Shown here one piece after another: positions 8,586 to 16,897 of a stretch of DNA of 64,000 bases (position 1 is the stretch's first letter; each line of letters opens with the position of its first letter). The translations under genes were made by a program, and so were the position numbers. The DNA comes from Caldimonas manganoxidans ATCC BAA-369 (GTDB taxonomy: Bacteria; Pseudomonadota; Gammaproteobacteria; Burkholderiales; Burkholderiaceae_C), in NCBI RefSeq assembly GCF_000381125.1, contig NZ_KB905935.1, positions 79,881-143,880 of the forward strand. Reading direction: 5' to 3'. The notes beneath the pieces were generated by a model. It saw nothing but the letters and a program-made list of their open reading frames with translations, was not told the origin of the DNA and ran no database searches.

Positions 8586-10436
8586 TCACAGCGGTCTGAT
8601 CGAACCGGGTACGACGCGAGCCGTGGCAAACTCCTGCAGCAACGACATCACGTACGGGTCATTGAGGATTTCGGCCTCGGCCGCCTGTTGGCGCAGGGCT
8701 TTGGCCTGGGCCTCCCGACGTGCGGGGGTGTCGTCGGTGGGGCCGACCGACAGCTCCAGCACCACCGGCTGACCCAGCACCTCCGACAGTGCCGCTTGAA
8801 GCCGGGCTTGCGATGCCGACGAGGCCAGCGTCTCGCGCTCGACCCGAAGTTGCCAGCGCGCCGGTTGGGCCGCATCATCCACCGCCACGCATTGGGCCTG
8901 CAAGGCCAGCTCACGCACCAGTGCCGTCACCAGCCCCCGCTCGATCATCTGGGCCACCAGGGCGTACCAACGGTCCGCCACAGCGGTATCAGCGACGGGG
9001 CTCGGCGCCGGCGTGGCCGCCGTCGCCCGCACTTCGTGGCTGACGCTCGGCGGTGGCAGCCCTGGACTCGCCACTTCGGCCGCCCGCGGCGCACCCGCCC
9101 CCCACGATGGCAAGGTGTCGGCCTGGGGTGCCGCCGTGACGGGCGCCATGGCGGCGGCAGATGCCTGTTGGGGCCCCTGGGACGCCCCGCGCGGCCCGCG
9201 CGCCGCTGCGGGGCGCGGCAGCGCCGCATCAGCCGGCTGGGGCACGGCAGAAGCGGCGCTGGTGCGCGGCGGCACGCTGGCGCGAGCGGCCCCTTGGCGC
9301 TGCAAAGGCATCGCCGCCGGGCGGGTAGAGCCCGGCATGGCCGGCCGGAATGCCAACATGCGCAACAAGGCCATCGTCAGGGCGCCGTATTCGTCGGCGG
9401 CCAAGCCCAGCTCATGGCGCCCGTGCAGCGCGATGCTGTAGAACAGTTGCGTGTCCTCCGGCGGCAAGGCTGCCGCCAGGGTCTGCAAGGTGGCATGGTC
9501 GGGATCGTCGGTGGCGCCCGCCTGGGGCACCACTTGGCGCACGGCCAGCTCTTGCAACACGGCGGCCATCTCCTCCAAGGCCCCGGCCGGCGACAACCCC
9601 TGCATGCGCATCTCATCGACGAGGCTCAGCAGCGAAGGCCCATCACCAGCGGCCAAGGCCTCGATGAGGCGGAACACATGGCCGCGGCCGACTGCGCCGA
9701 GCATCTGTCGCACACTGGCTTCGGCCAAAGCCCCGGAACCGTAGGCAATGGCCTGGTCGGTCAGCGACAAGGCGTCGCGCATCGAGCCGCGCGCGGCGCG
9801 CGCCAAAAGCCGCAGCGCGCCCGGCTCGGCTTGGATGCCTTCGGCAGCGAGCACCTGTTGCAAGTGCTCCAACACCGTTTGCGGGGCCATCGGACGCAGA
9901 TTGAACTGCAAGCAGCGCGACAGCACCGTGGGCGGCACTTTCTGAGGGTCCGTGGTGGCCAGCACGAACTTCAGGTACTCCGGCGGCTCTTCCAAGGTCT
10001 TCAACATCGCGTTGAAGGCATGGTTGCTGAGCATGTGCACTTCGTCGATCATGTAGACCTTGAAGCGCCCCACCACCGGTTTGTAGACGGCTTGATCGAG
10101 CAGTTGGGCAATCTCGTCCACGCCCCGGTTGGAGGCCGCATCGAGCTCGACATAGTCGACGAAGCGACCGGCGTCGATGTCCCGGCACGGCGGGCACACC
10201 CCGCAGGGCGTGGCCGTGACACCGCCTTGCCCGTCGGGGCCGACGCAATTGAGCGACTTGGCCAAGATCCGCGACACCGTGGTCTTGCCCACCCCCCGCG
10301 TGCCGGTAAAAAGATAGGCATGGTGCAGGCGCTGCTGCGTCAGCGCATTGGACAGGGCCTGCACCACATGGCCCTGGCCCACCATCTGCTCGAAGGTGCG
10401 CGGGCGGTACTTCCGGGCCAGGACGAGGTAACTCAT
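8586..10436 (-). CDS. dnaX: DNA polymerase III subunits gamma and tau
   Basis: Clamp-loader ATPase of the replisome. 616 residues. N-terminal AAA+ module: [20 protein letters not shown], Walker [13 protein letters not shown], zinc module [13 protein letters not shown], Walker B region [11 protein letters not shown], sensor 1 ([12 protein letters not shown]) and the SRC arginine-finger motif ([11 protein letters not shown]). Then comes the collar domain, an Ala/Pro-rich linker (about residues 370-480) and the tau-specific C-terminus that in other species binds polymerase alpha and DnaB. No A-rich frameshift slip site is visible, so a separate gamma product would need another mechanism. Confidence 0.97.
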   Translation of the reverse strand: MSYLVLARKYRPRTFEQMVGQGHVVQALSNALTQQRLHHAYLFTGTRGVGKTTVSRILAKSLNCVGPDGQGGVTATPCGVCPPCRDIDAGRFVDYVELDAASNRGVDEIAQLLDQAVYKPVVGRFKVYMIDEVHMLSNHAFNAMLKTLEEPPEYLKFVLATTDPQKVPPTVLSRCLQFNLRPMAPQTVLEHLQQVLAAEGIQAEPGALRLLARAARGSMRDALSLTDQAIAYGSGALAEASVRQMLGAVGRGHVFRLIEALAAGDGPSLLSLVDEMRMQGLSPAGALEEMAAVLQELAVRQVVPQAGATDDPDHATLQTLAAALPPEDTQLFYSIALHGRHELGLAADEYGALTMALLRMLAFRPAMPGSTRPAAMPLQRQGAARASVPPRTSAASAVPQPADAALPRPAAARGPRGASQGPQQASAAAMAPVTAAPQADTLPSWGAGAPRAAEVASPGLPPPSVSHEVRATAATPAPSPVADTAVADRWYALVAQMIERGLVTALVRELALQAQCVAVDDAAQPARWQLRVERETLASSASQARLQAALSEVLGQPVVLELSVGPTDDTPARREAQAKALRQQAAEAEILNDPYVMSLLQEFATARVVPGSIRPL

Positions 10437-10466
10437 GGAGTGGATTCTACGGGGCAGGTCGCCGCC

Positions 10467-11768
10467 TCACCCTTGAATGGCCGCTGCGCGACCGCGCTCG
10501 ATGTCCACCGGCTTGAGCAACAGCAGCCCTGCCAAGAAGAACAGCCCCGTAGAGACGATGGCCAGCCGATGGTTGCCAGCAGTCCACCAGGTCACCAGGC
10601 CGTAGGTGATGGGCCCGACGATGGCCGCCAGCCGCACGGCGAATGTCCACAGCCCAAAGAACTCGGCCAGGTGCTTCTGCGGCGCAAAGAGACCGGCCAG
10701 GGCGCGTCCGGCCGATTGGCTCGACCCCATACACAGCCCGGCGATGATGGCAGCGGCCCAGAACAAGGGCGCCGAAGTGGCCAGGTAGGCCAAGACCACC
10801 ATCGCGACCCAGCCCACCAGCGTCAAGGCCAACGAGCGCTTGTGACCCAAGCGATCCTGCAGGTACCCAAAACCGAAGGCGCCCAGGGCCGACGCGATGT
10901 TGACGAGAAAGACCAGAGCCATGGTTTGTTGTTGCTGGAAGCCCAGCACCTGCTCGGCGTAGACGGCCGCCAATGCGATCACCACGGCAATACCGGCTTG
11001 GTAGCTGGCGGTGCAGCCCAGCAGCCAGAGGAAGTCACGATGACCCCGTGCGCGCTGCCAGGTCTGCCACAGTCGATCGATCGAGGCGCGCAGCCCCCTG
11101 TCCCGCATGGCTTGCGGCTGTGGCACGGCCCGCTCCTTCAACAAGGCAAAGGTGACCAGCGAAGCCACGCCGTAGACCGTCGCCGTAATGACCATCGTGA
11201 CCGGCACGAAATGGGTGGCGGGCAGTCCCTGGGCCTGGGCCCACAACACATAGGCCAAGCTCAAGCCCAAAGACAGCATGCCGCCAAAGTAGCCAAAGCT
11301 CCAGCCCCAGCCCGACACGCGGCCCAGCGCAGGTGGGCGGGCCAGCTCGGGCAGAAAGGACGCGATCAGCGATTCACCATAGGCATAAAAGCTGTTGGAC
11401 AAAATGATGGCTACCACGGCCAGGGCCACGTCACCACGCCCCACCAGGGCCAGCGCCAAGGTCGTCAGCACGCAGCCGGCCGTGGTGAAGGCCAGCAAGC
11501 GTTTTTTGGCCGCCCGCCAATCGGCATAGGCACCAAGGGTCGGCGCGGTGAACATCACCAACAGGCACGAGGCCGACAGCGAGGCCGTCCAGGCCAAGGT
11601 GGCCCATTGGGCACCTTCAGCGACCACGCCAACGAAGTACGCGTTGAACACGGCCGTCAAGACGACGGTGGTATAGCCCGAGTTGGCGAAGTCGTACATC
11701 GCCCACCCGAACACCTCGCGCTTACGCACGCCTTCGTTGAGGGCTTGCTGAGGAAACACGGCCGCCAT
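10467..11768 (-). CDS. MFS transporter, UMF1/Atg22-like family
   Basis: Polytopic inner-membrane transporter, 433 residues, about 12 TM segments. The N-terminus VFGWAMYDFANSGYTTVVLT is the signature of the UMF1 (vacuole effluxer Atg22-like) family; the central GWGWSFGYFGGMLSLGLSLA and the later FGLWTFAVRLAAIVGP also fit. The ATG at 11768 is chosen because a perfect AAGGAGA lies 6 bases upstream; an in-frame start farther up would run into two palindromes. The substrate is unknown; some family members have been linked to amino acid export. Probably transcribed on its own. Confidence 0.88.
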   Translation of the reverse strand: MAAVFPQQALNEGVRKREVFGWAMYDFANSGYTTVVLTAVFNAYFVGVVAEGAQWATLAWTASLSASCLLVMFTAPTLGAYADWRAAKKRLLAFTTAGCVLTTLALALVGRGDVALAVVAIILSNSFYAYGESLIASFLPELARPPALGRVSGWGWSFGYFGGMLSLGLSLAYVLWAQAQGLPATHFVPVTMVITATVYGVASLVTFALLKERAVPQPQAMRDRGLRASIDRLWQTWQRARGHRDFLWLLGCTASYQAGIAVVIALAAVYAEQVLGFQQQQTMALVFLVNIASALGAFGFGYLQDRLGHKRSLALTLVGWVAMVVLAYLATSAPLFWAAAIIAGLCMGSSQSAGRALAGLFAPQKHLAEFFGLWTFAVRLAAIVGPITYGLVTWWTAGNHRLAIVSTGLFFLAGLLLLKPVDIERGRAAAIQG

Positions 11769-11792
11769 GAGATCTCCTTGTGCACGCTGGCG

Positions 11793-11833
11793 GGCATGAT
11801 GCCAGAGTCGACTTTGCATGCCTGGGGCATGCA
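11793..11833. repeat. Two palindromes upstream of the MFS gene (possible operators)
   Basis: TGCATGCC (11815-11822) and GGCATGCA (11826-11833) form a perfect 8-base inverted repeat around TGG. A second palindrome GGCATGATGCC is at 11793-11803. Both share the GGCAT/ATGCC half-site and lie 25-65 bases before the MFS start, between it and tRNA-Leu. No T-run follows. Confidence 0.45.
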
Positions 11834-11851
11834 CGGCGTGGGCCGCTCCCG

Positions 11852-11943
11852 TGGTGCCCCGGGCCGGACTCGAACCGGCACGCCTCCTCTCGGACGGCGG
11901 CGGATTTTAAGTCCGCTGCGTCTACCACTTTCGCCACCGGGGC
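11852..11943 (-). tRNA. tRNA-Leu (anticodon UAA)
   Basis: A cloverleaf can be drawn: acceptor GCCCCGG pairs with CCGGGGC, D-arm GTGGCGAAAGTGGTAGACGC typical of tRNA-Leu, anticodon loop CTTAAAA within the stem GCGGA/TCCGC giving anticodon TAA, a long variable arm, T-arm with GGTTCGAGTCC, discriminator A and encoded CCA. 92 bases including CCA. A class II tRNA with a long variable arm fits leucine. It lies 44 bases after the pseudokinase gene stop. Confidence 0.96.
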
Positions 11944-11987
11944 CTTGGGGGGTGAAGTGTACGGGAGGAGCCGCCGTTGAGCCTTGC

Positions 11988-14312
11988 TCAAGCCTTCGTG
12001 CGCTGCACAGCCACATAGAGCTTGCGCAGTTCGTCGCGCAGGCTGCGCATCAAAGACAAATCGCGGTCCGACAACCGGAAGCCATTGGGCTGCGCATGGT
12101 CGGCATACAAGGCAGCGGCCGTCTGTTGGCCATCGCTGATGGGCAGCAGCATGAAGGCCGGAGCCGCCACATGGGCGCGAAACCAGGCCGGCAGCTTGGC
12201 GGCCAAACCCGGCACGGTGGCATCGCGAATGAGCGAATCGGCCCCCTTGGCACACAGGGCACTGAAGGCATCGGCCGCATCGTCCCGCGGGAATCGGAAC
12301 TGAGCCCCCCAGGCGGTATCGAACTGCCCCCACACCTTGCGCGCTTGGAACCAACCGCTGGTGGGCTCGAGTTCGATCAGTGCCACGCAGCGGCAGCCAA
12401 AGTGTCGCCACACGGCCTGCCCCACGATGTCCAAACAGGCCTCCCGCCCTTCCCCGCGCCGCAGCGCAGATCGCAGCTGGGCGAGGGCGGCCGACAAGGG
12501 ATGAACCGGTGAAACGTCCGCTGTCGTCAGACTTGCTTTGACGGGGGGCTCCAGACCCGAGCGCAGCGTGGCAGTTCCACTGGCGGGGTCGCGTCGCATC
12601 GCCGCAGCAGGAGGAGCCGCCGTGCCCGCCGCATCCCAAATGTCCTGGGCCTGAACGCCCAGTGCCGCGGCGTACTGGTCGAGCCAGCGCAACGTCTGAT
12701 CCGACACCTCGCGAGCGGCATCGCGCTTGCGCGTGCCTGCCACGACATTGCCTACGCCACCGAGCAGGCGAAACCAATCGCTGCGTCGTTGCGGCATGCG
12801 CACGGGGCTGCCGGGCTGCGGCACACGCATCACTCGGAGCAATTCCTCCGGCAACCCCCAGGTGCGCCCGACGGCCACGCCGAGGTCCTCGTAACTCAAG
12901 CCCAGCACGGCCTGAGCGGCCTGTTCTTCGCTTTGCCCTTGGCTGCGCGCCAGCTGACGCACTTGCGCGGCCTCGTCGGGCAGATGGTGCTGCACGAGCA
13001 CCCGACCCAGGTTTTGCATCAGCGCGGCGATGTAGCTCTCTTCTTCCGCGGTCTGCGTGGGGCACAAGCGCGCGGCGACCCGCCCGGCCACGCGGCAGCG
13101 CGCATATTCGTCGGCCAGCGCCTCGCGCTGGGCGCTGTCGCGCAGATCCTCCAGCTGCGGCAAGGTGCCTGCCATGTCACGCAAGGCCTGCACCCCCAGC
13201 AGCGCAATGCAACGCGACACCGTCGTGATGCTGCCACCGCCCACCGAGCTGAAATAGGCAGCATTGGTCATGCGCAACAACTTGTGCACCAGGGCCACGT
13301 CATCGAGCACGGCACGCGCGATTTCGTCGAGATTGACGGCTTCGGCACCCGCCAGCCGCCGCACACGGCGCACCGACTCGGCCTGCACCGGCAGATCACC
13401 GCGCTGGGCCAGGCTGGCCAGCAGGCGCTGCAAAGTGCGCTGGGCCAGCGTATCGCCGCTGCCGTCGAGCAAGGCGGGGGTGAGCCAGTCCTGCAAGGCT
13501 TGACGCAGCGCTTGCGCACTCTGCGGTCGTTGCCGTGGATCGCGTGCCAGCGCGGCGTGCACGATGGAGCGCAAACCCGCTTCGCCAGGCTGGTCCAACA
13601 CACCCGCCGGCACGCTCAGATCTTCCGATTGCAGCCGCTCTACCGCACGACGCGGCTGTGCATCGGCCACGGCCGGCCGCCCCACCAGCAGCGCATACAA
13701 CAGCAAGCCCACCCCGTGCACGTCGCTGCGCGCATCAGCGCGCATCCCTGCGGCCACCTCCGGTGCCAGATACAACCCGCGCGCGGTGTTCAGCCGCAAA
13801 GGATCAATGCTTCGCCCCGCCGGCTCGAACGCGCCGAGCAAGGCGCGGCCCGTGATGTCCAGCCATACGGCATCGGGCCGCACGCGGCCATGCACCATCC
13901 CGGCCTCGTGCACATGCACCAGGGCATCGAGTACGCCGATGGCCACCAGCACGGCCTGACGCACCGGCATGGTCTCGTGATCGGCCAGCCATTGCGACAG
14001 CACCATGCCGGCAAACGGCGCGCACACCAACACCGCCCGATCGGCTTCGATGCGAGCTTCGACGGCCTGCACGATGTTGGGATGGCTCAGCGCGCATTGC
14101 GCCCGCGTGACCTCGCGCCACGTCGCCGGGGTCAGGCCAGGCAGCGGTAGCTGCTGCCAAACCTGAAGCAACCAGTCCCGCTCGGTCGTCACGTCGCGCG
14201 CTTGCCACCAGGCGCTATCGACGTCGCTGGTCATCAGGCGAACCAACTGATAGCGCCCGAGCGATGCGTTGGGGGTCTCGGTATCGACGGTGCTCACATC
14301 AAGTCTGGGCAA
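11988..14312 (-). CDS. Pseudokinase-HDOD-GAF-like protein (degenerate paralogue of the gene upstream)
   Basis: 774 residues, alignable by eye with the neighbouring 800-residue kinase. Domain order: protein-kinase fold (about 19-275), HDOD (about 295-490), GAF-like sensor (about 610-774). All catalytic kinase elements are changed. The glycine loop LLGQGGQSAVW becomes LMTSDVDSAWW, the VALK lysine becomes Gln50, HRDLKPSN becomes HGRVRPDA (141-148), and DFG becomes AFE (161-163). The structural APE motif and the F-helix Asp (SDVHGVG) remain, so the fold is probably kept as a binding module. In the HDOD part HNLG is replaced by QNLG. The start is uncertain: a TTG at 14312 opens the frame and a GTG follows at codon 6. 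It begins 97 bases after the kinase gene. Confidence 0.88.
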   Translation of the reverse strand: MPRLDVSTVDTETPNASLGRYQLVRLMTSDVDSAWWQARDVTTERDWLLQVWQQLPLPGLTPATWREVTRAQCALSHPNIVQAVEARIEADRAVLVCAPFAGMVLSQWLADHETMPVRQAVLVAIGVLDALVHVHEAGMVHGRVRPDAVWLDITGRALLGAFEPAGRSIDPLRLNTARGLYLAPEVAAGMRADARSDVHGVGLLLYALLVGRPAVADAQPRRAVERLQSEDLSVPAGVLDQPGEAGLRSIVHAALARDPRQRPQSAQALRQALQDWLTPALLDGSGDTLAQRTLQRLLASLAQRGDLPVQAESVRRVRRLAGAEAVNLDEIARAVLDDVALVHKLLRMTNAAYFSSVGGGSITTVSRCIALLGVQALRDMAGTLPQLEDLRDSAQREALADEYARCRVAGRVAARLCPTQTAEEESYIAALMQNLGRVLVQHHLPDEAAQVRQLARSQGQSEEQAAQAVLGLSYEDLGVAVGRTWGLPEELLRVMRVPQPGSPVRMPQRRSDWFRLLGGVGNVVAGTRKRDAAREVSDQTLRWLDQYAAALGVQAQDIWDAAGTAAPPAAAMRRDPASGTATLRSGLEPPVKASLTTADVSPVHPLSAALAQLRSALRRGEGREACLDIVGQAVWRHFGCRCVALIELEPTSGWFQARKVWGQFDTAWGAQFRFPRDDAADAFSALCAKGADSLIRDATVPGLAAKLPAWFRAHVAAPAFMLLPISDGQQTAAALYADHAQPNGFRLSDRDLSLMRSLRDELRKLYVAVQRTKA

Positions 14313-14409
14313 TGAAGGCGCGCGACATGCCCCGATTTGACCATGATCGTCCCCCCATCGGACCGCAAAACTGGCGGGGGTTTGACCGGTATCTCCGGCA
14401 GCAAGGTGC

Positions 14410-16812
14410 TCAGTGAGCGACTTGCTTGAAAGCCATCACGGCCTGGTTGCGCAAGGTCCGCAGCAAAGACAGCTCGCGCTCATCGATCGAGATCGAGCCG
14501 CTGCGGGCCTTGTCTGCGTATATCAGCCCCAGCGGCGCCTGGCGCAGCATCAGTGGCAAGAGCAAGAACGTTGGCGCATCGACCTGGCGGCGATACCACT
14601 CGGGCAGGCGCTCGGCCAGATTGGGCACGCGAGCATCGGAAATCAGAGTATCGACCCCCTTTTTGCACACCAGCGCAAACAAATCGGTGGCCGTGGGCGA
14701 GAGGTCGATGCGAAACCGTGCGGCCAGCTGCTCGGCATCACGCCCCAGGCCGTAGCGGCCGATCATCATGCCGCTGCGGGCATCACGCAGGCACAGAAGC
14801 ACATGGCCAAAGCCCAGCGAGCGGTACATCGTCTCCAGGATCATGTGCAGCACCTCGTTGAGCTTGCAGTTCTCGACGAGGGCGTTGCTGACGTCCTGGA
14901 TGCCAGCGGCCAAGCCCTGCGCCGCAAGATCGTGTGTCGGCTCGGCCACATCCTGGAGTTCTCCAGCTTGCGTTTGCACCACGGTGTCGAGGTCGTGCTC
15001 GCCGAGTCCGTCGCTTCGCTGCAAGCCCTGCGCAGGCCCCCGAGTGTCGAGCAAGCGCTGGCTGCGGCTGCCCGCAGCGACCTGGATATCCAGCGCCGGC
15101 ACCATCTCCGCCATGCGCTCGCGCGAGCGTTGCACGGCCTCCAGCACATCGCGCTCGGCCAATTCCAAGGCCGCCCCGTACCGAGCGGCCACAGCCTTGA
15201 GCGCTTCGACGTGGTGCGCACGTTCCAAGTACAGCACGGCATCGGCCAGCTCATTGGCCGCACAGGCCAGCAAGCGCAGCCTTTCGGTGGGCACACTGGG
15301 CTTTTTCACCGGCGCATCGGCGGCCAATTTGCGCATGCTGGCTTGCAGCGCCTGCGGCAAGCCCCAGTGACGGGCCACGCCGAGCCCCAGCTCTTCGAAG
15401 CTCAGCCCCAGCACTTGCACGGCCGCTGCCGACTCGTCGAGTCCCGAGCCCCGGCCGGCGTGCATCAGGCGGTGGATCTGCTCGACTTCTTCCGGAAAGT
15501 AGAACTGAACCAAGGTACGCCCGAGGTTGTGGAACATGGCCGCAATGAAGGCCTCTTCGGCCTCCCGGCCGCTGAGGGCCAGCTCACGGGCCACGTTGCC
15601 GGCCATGAGCGACCGCAGATACTCCTCCTTCAGTGAGGCTGCGTGGGCCTTGTCCTGCATGTGCTCCAGCATCACGAGCGACAGCGCCAAGTTGCGGATG
15701 CCTGCAAATCCCACGAGTGCCACCGCCCGTGTGACCGTGCTGATGCTGCCGCCACCGGCGCTGCGGTAGTGCGCCGAGTTGACCAGGCGCAACAGCTTGT
15801 TCGTCAAAGCGACATCCTTGAGGATCTCGTTGGACAAGCCATGCAAGCTTTCGTGCTCCGAGGCCGCCAGGCGCTGGATGCGCGCCACCGCGTCGGTCAG
15901 CGCCGGAAAGTCGCTCTTGTGGCGCATGCGACGCATCAAGAATTCCAGTGTGGCATGCCCAGCGACTTGGCCACCGGTGTCTTTCGGCGTGAGCCAAGCC
16001 TGCAAAGCAGCCGCCAGCTCGCCAGCACTGGCGTAACGCACGCTCGTCTCACGCGCCGTGGCCCTGTGGACGATGGCCCGCAAAGCGTCGTCCACCGGAT
16101 GGGGCAGCTGCGCCGGCAGGGCCACGTCCTCGTGCGTGAGACGGTGCAAGGCCCGATACGGATCGGACTCACGCACGGCCGGCACGCCCACCAGCATCTC
16201 ATAGAGCACCAAGCCGGCGGCGAACACGTCGGTCTGCACCGTGGCCGGCAAGCCCTGCGCCAACTCCGGGGCCATGTAGCCCGGCGTGCCGACCAAGGCG
16301 TCCTGCACGGTGCCCTGGCCTTGATTCACCGCAATGCCGAAATCCATCACACGGGCCCGGCCATCACGGTCTACCAAGATGTTGGAAGGCTTCAGGTCGC
16401 GATGGATCACGCCGGCCCGATGGGCATGCTCCAGTCCCTCCAACACCCCGAGCATCAGGCGCACCGCCTCGGCTGCCGGCATGGCGCCATGCTCTCGCAG
16501 GCGCTGCGACAAGGTCGGGCCTTCGACCAGCTCGAACACCAGATAGGGGTGGCGATCGTGCACATCGGCCTCGAACAGCGGCACGATGTGAGGATGCGTC
16601 AGGCGAGCCACCGCCCGCGCTTCATGCAGCCACTGAGTCAAGGTCTGACCGTCGCTGGCCTGCGCGCGGTGCAACTTGAGGGCGACTTCCCGATCCAACC
16701 GCGGGTCGAACGCTTTCCAGACCGCACTCTGCCCCCCCTGCCCGAGCAGTTGGCGCAGTTCATACCTCCCCAAGCGACGAACGGGTGGATGGGCGGTGGT
16801 CGGGGTTGGCAT
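14410..16812 (-). CDS. Serine/threonine protein kinase with HDOD and GAF-like domains
   Basis: 800 residues. The kinase domain (about 15-275) has every catalytic motif: glycine loop GQGGQSAVWK, Lys46 in VALK, HRDLKPSN with Asp139, DFG at 157-159, GTPGYMAPE, and TDVFAAGLVLYEMLVG. The HDOD domain (about 300-500) contains EILKDVALTNKLLRLVNSAH, GGGSISTVTRAVALVG and FIAAMFHNLGRTLV; such domains serve in bacterial signalling. The C-terminal GAF-like region (about 640-790) includes EVLHMILETMYRSLGFGHVL and DTLISDARVPNLAERLPEWY. No TM segment is seen, so it is probably cytoplasmic. It lies 85 bases after the AddA-like gene and 97 before its pseudokinase paralogue. Confidence 0.93.
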   Translation of the reverse strand: MPTPTTAHPPVRRLGRYELRQLLGQGGQSAVWKAFDPRLDREVALKLHRAQASDGQTLTQWLHEARAVARLTHPHIVPLFEADVHDRHPYLVFELVEGPTLSQRLREHGAMPAAEAVRLMLGVLEGLEHAHRAGVIHRDLKPSNILVDRDGRARVMDFGIAVNQGQGTVQDALVGTPGYMAPELAQGLPATVQTDVFAAGLVLYEMLVGVPAVRESDPYRALHRLTHEDVALPAQLPHPVDDALRAIVHRATARETSVRYASAGELAAALQAWLTPKDTGGQVAGHATLEFLMRRMRHKSDFPALTDAVARIQRLAASEHESLHGLSNEILKDVALTNKLLRLVNSAHYRSAGGGSISTVTRAVALVGFAGIRNLALSLVMLEHMQDKAHAASLKEEYLRSLMAGNVARELALSGREAEEAFIAAMFHNLGRTLVQFYFPEEVEQIHRLMHAGRGSGLDESAAAVQVLGLSFEELGLGVARHWGLPQALQASMRKLAADAPVKKPSVPTERLRLLACAANELADAVLYLERAHHVEALKAVAARYGAALELAERDVLEAVQRSRERMAEMVPALDIQVAAGSRSQRLLDTRGPAQGLQRSDGLGEHDLDTVVQTQAGELQDVAEPTHDLAAQGLAAGIQDVSNALVENCKLNEVLHMILETMYRSLGFGHVLLCLRDARSGMMIGRYGLGRDAEQLAARFRIDLSPTATDLFALVCKKGVDTLISDARVPNLAERLPEWYRRQVDAPTFLLLPLMLRQAPLGLIYADKARSGSISIDERELSLLRTLRNQAVMAFKQVAH

Positions 16813-16897
16813 GCTGGCACGCGAGGTGGAGGATCACACCCCATTGGACACCGCCTTGGCCTGCCGCAAACGGGAAACTAACCTGAGCAAAGCGGGC

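Noticed and set aside
8586..10436. Programmed -1 frameshift in dnaX to make gamma
   Set aside because: No A-rich heptamer slip site with a following stem was found in the expected region.
8097..12512. A 1471-codon open frame on the plus strand, and similar long frames at 16676-19432 and 4846-6852
   Set aside because: They lie antisense to dnaX, the MFS gene, addA and mltD. Their Arg, His and Pro-rich translations match no family and are expected by chance in GC-rich coding DNA.
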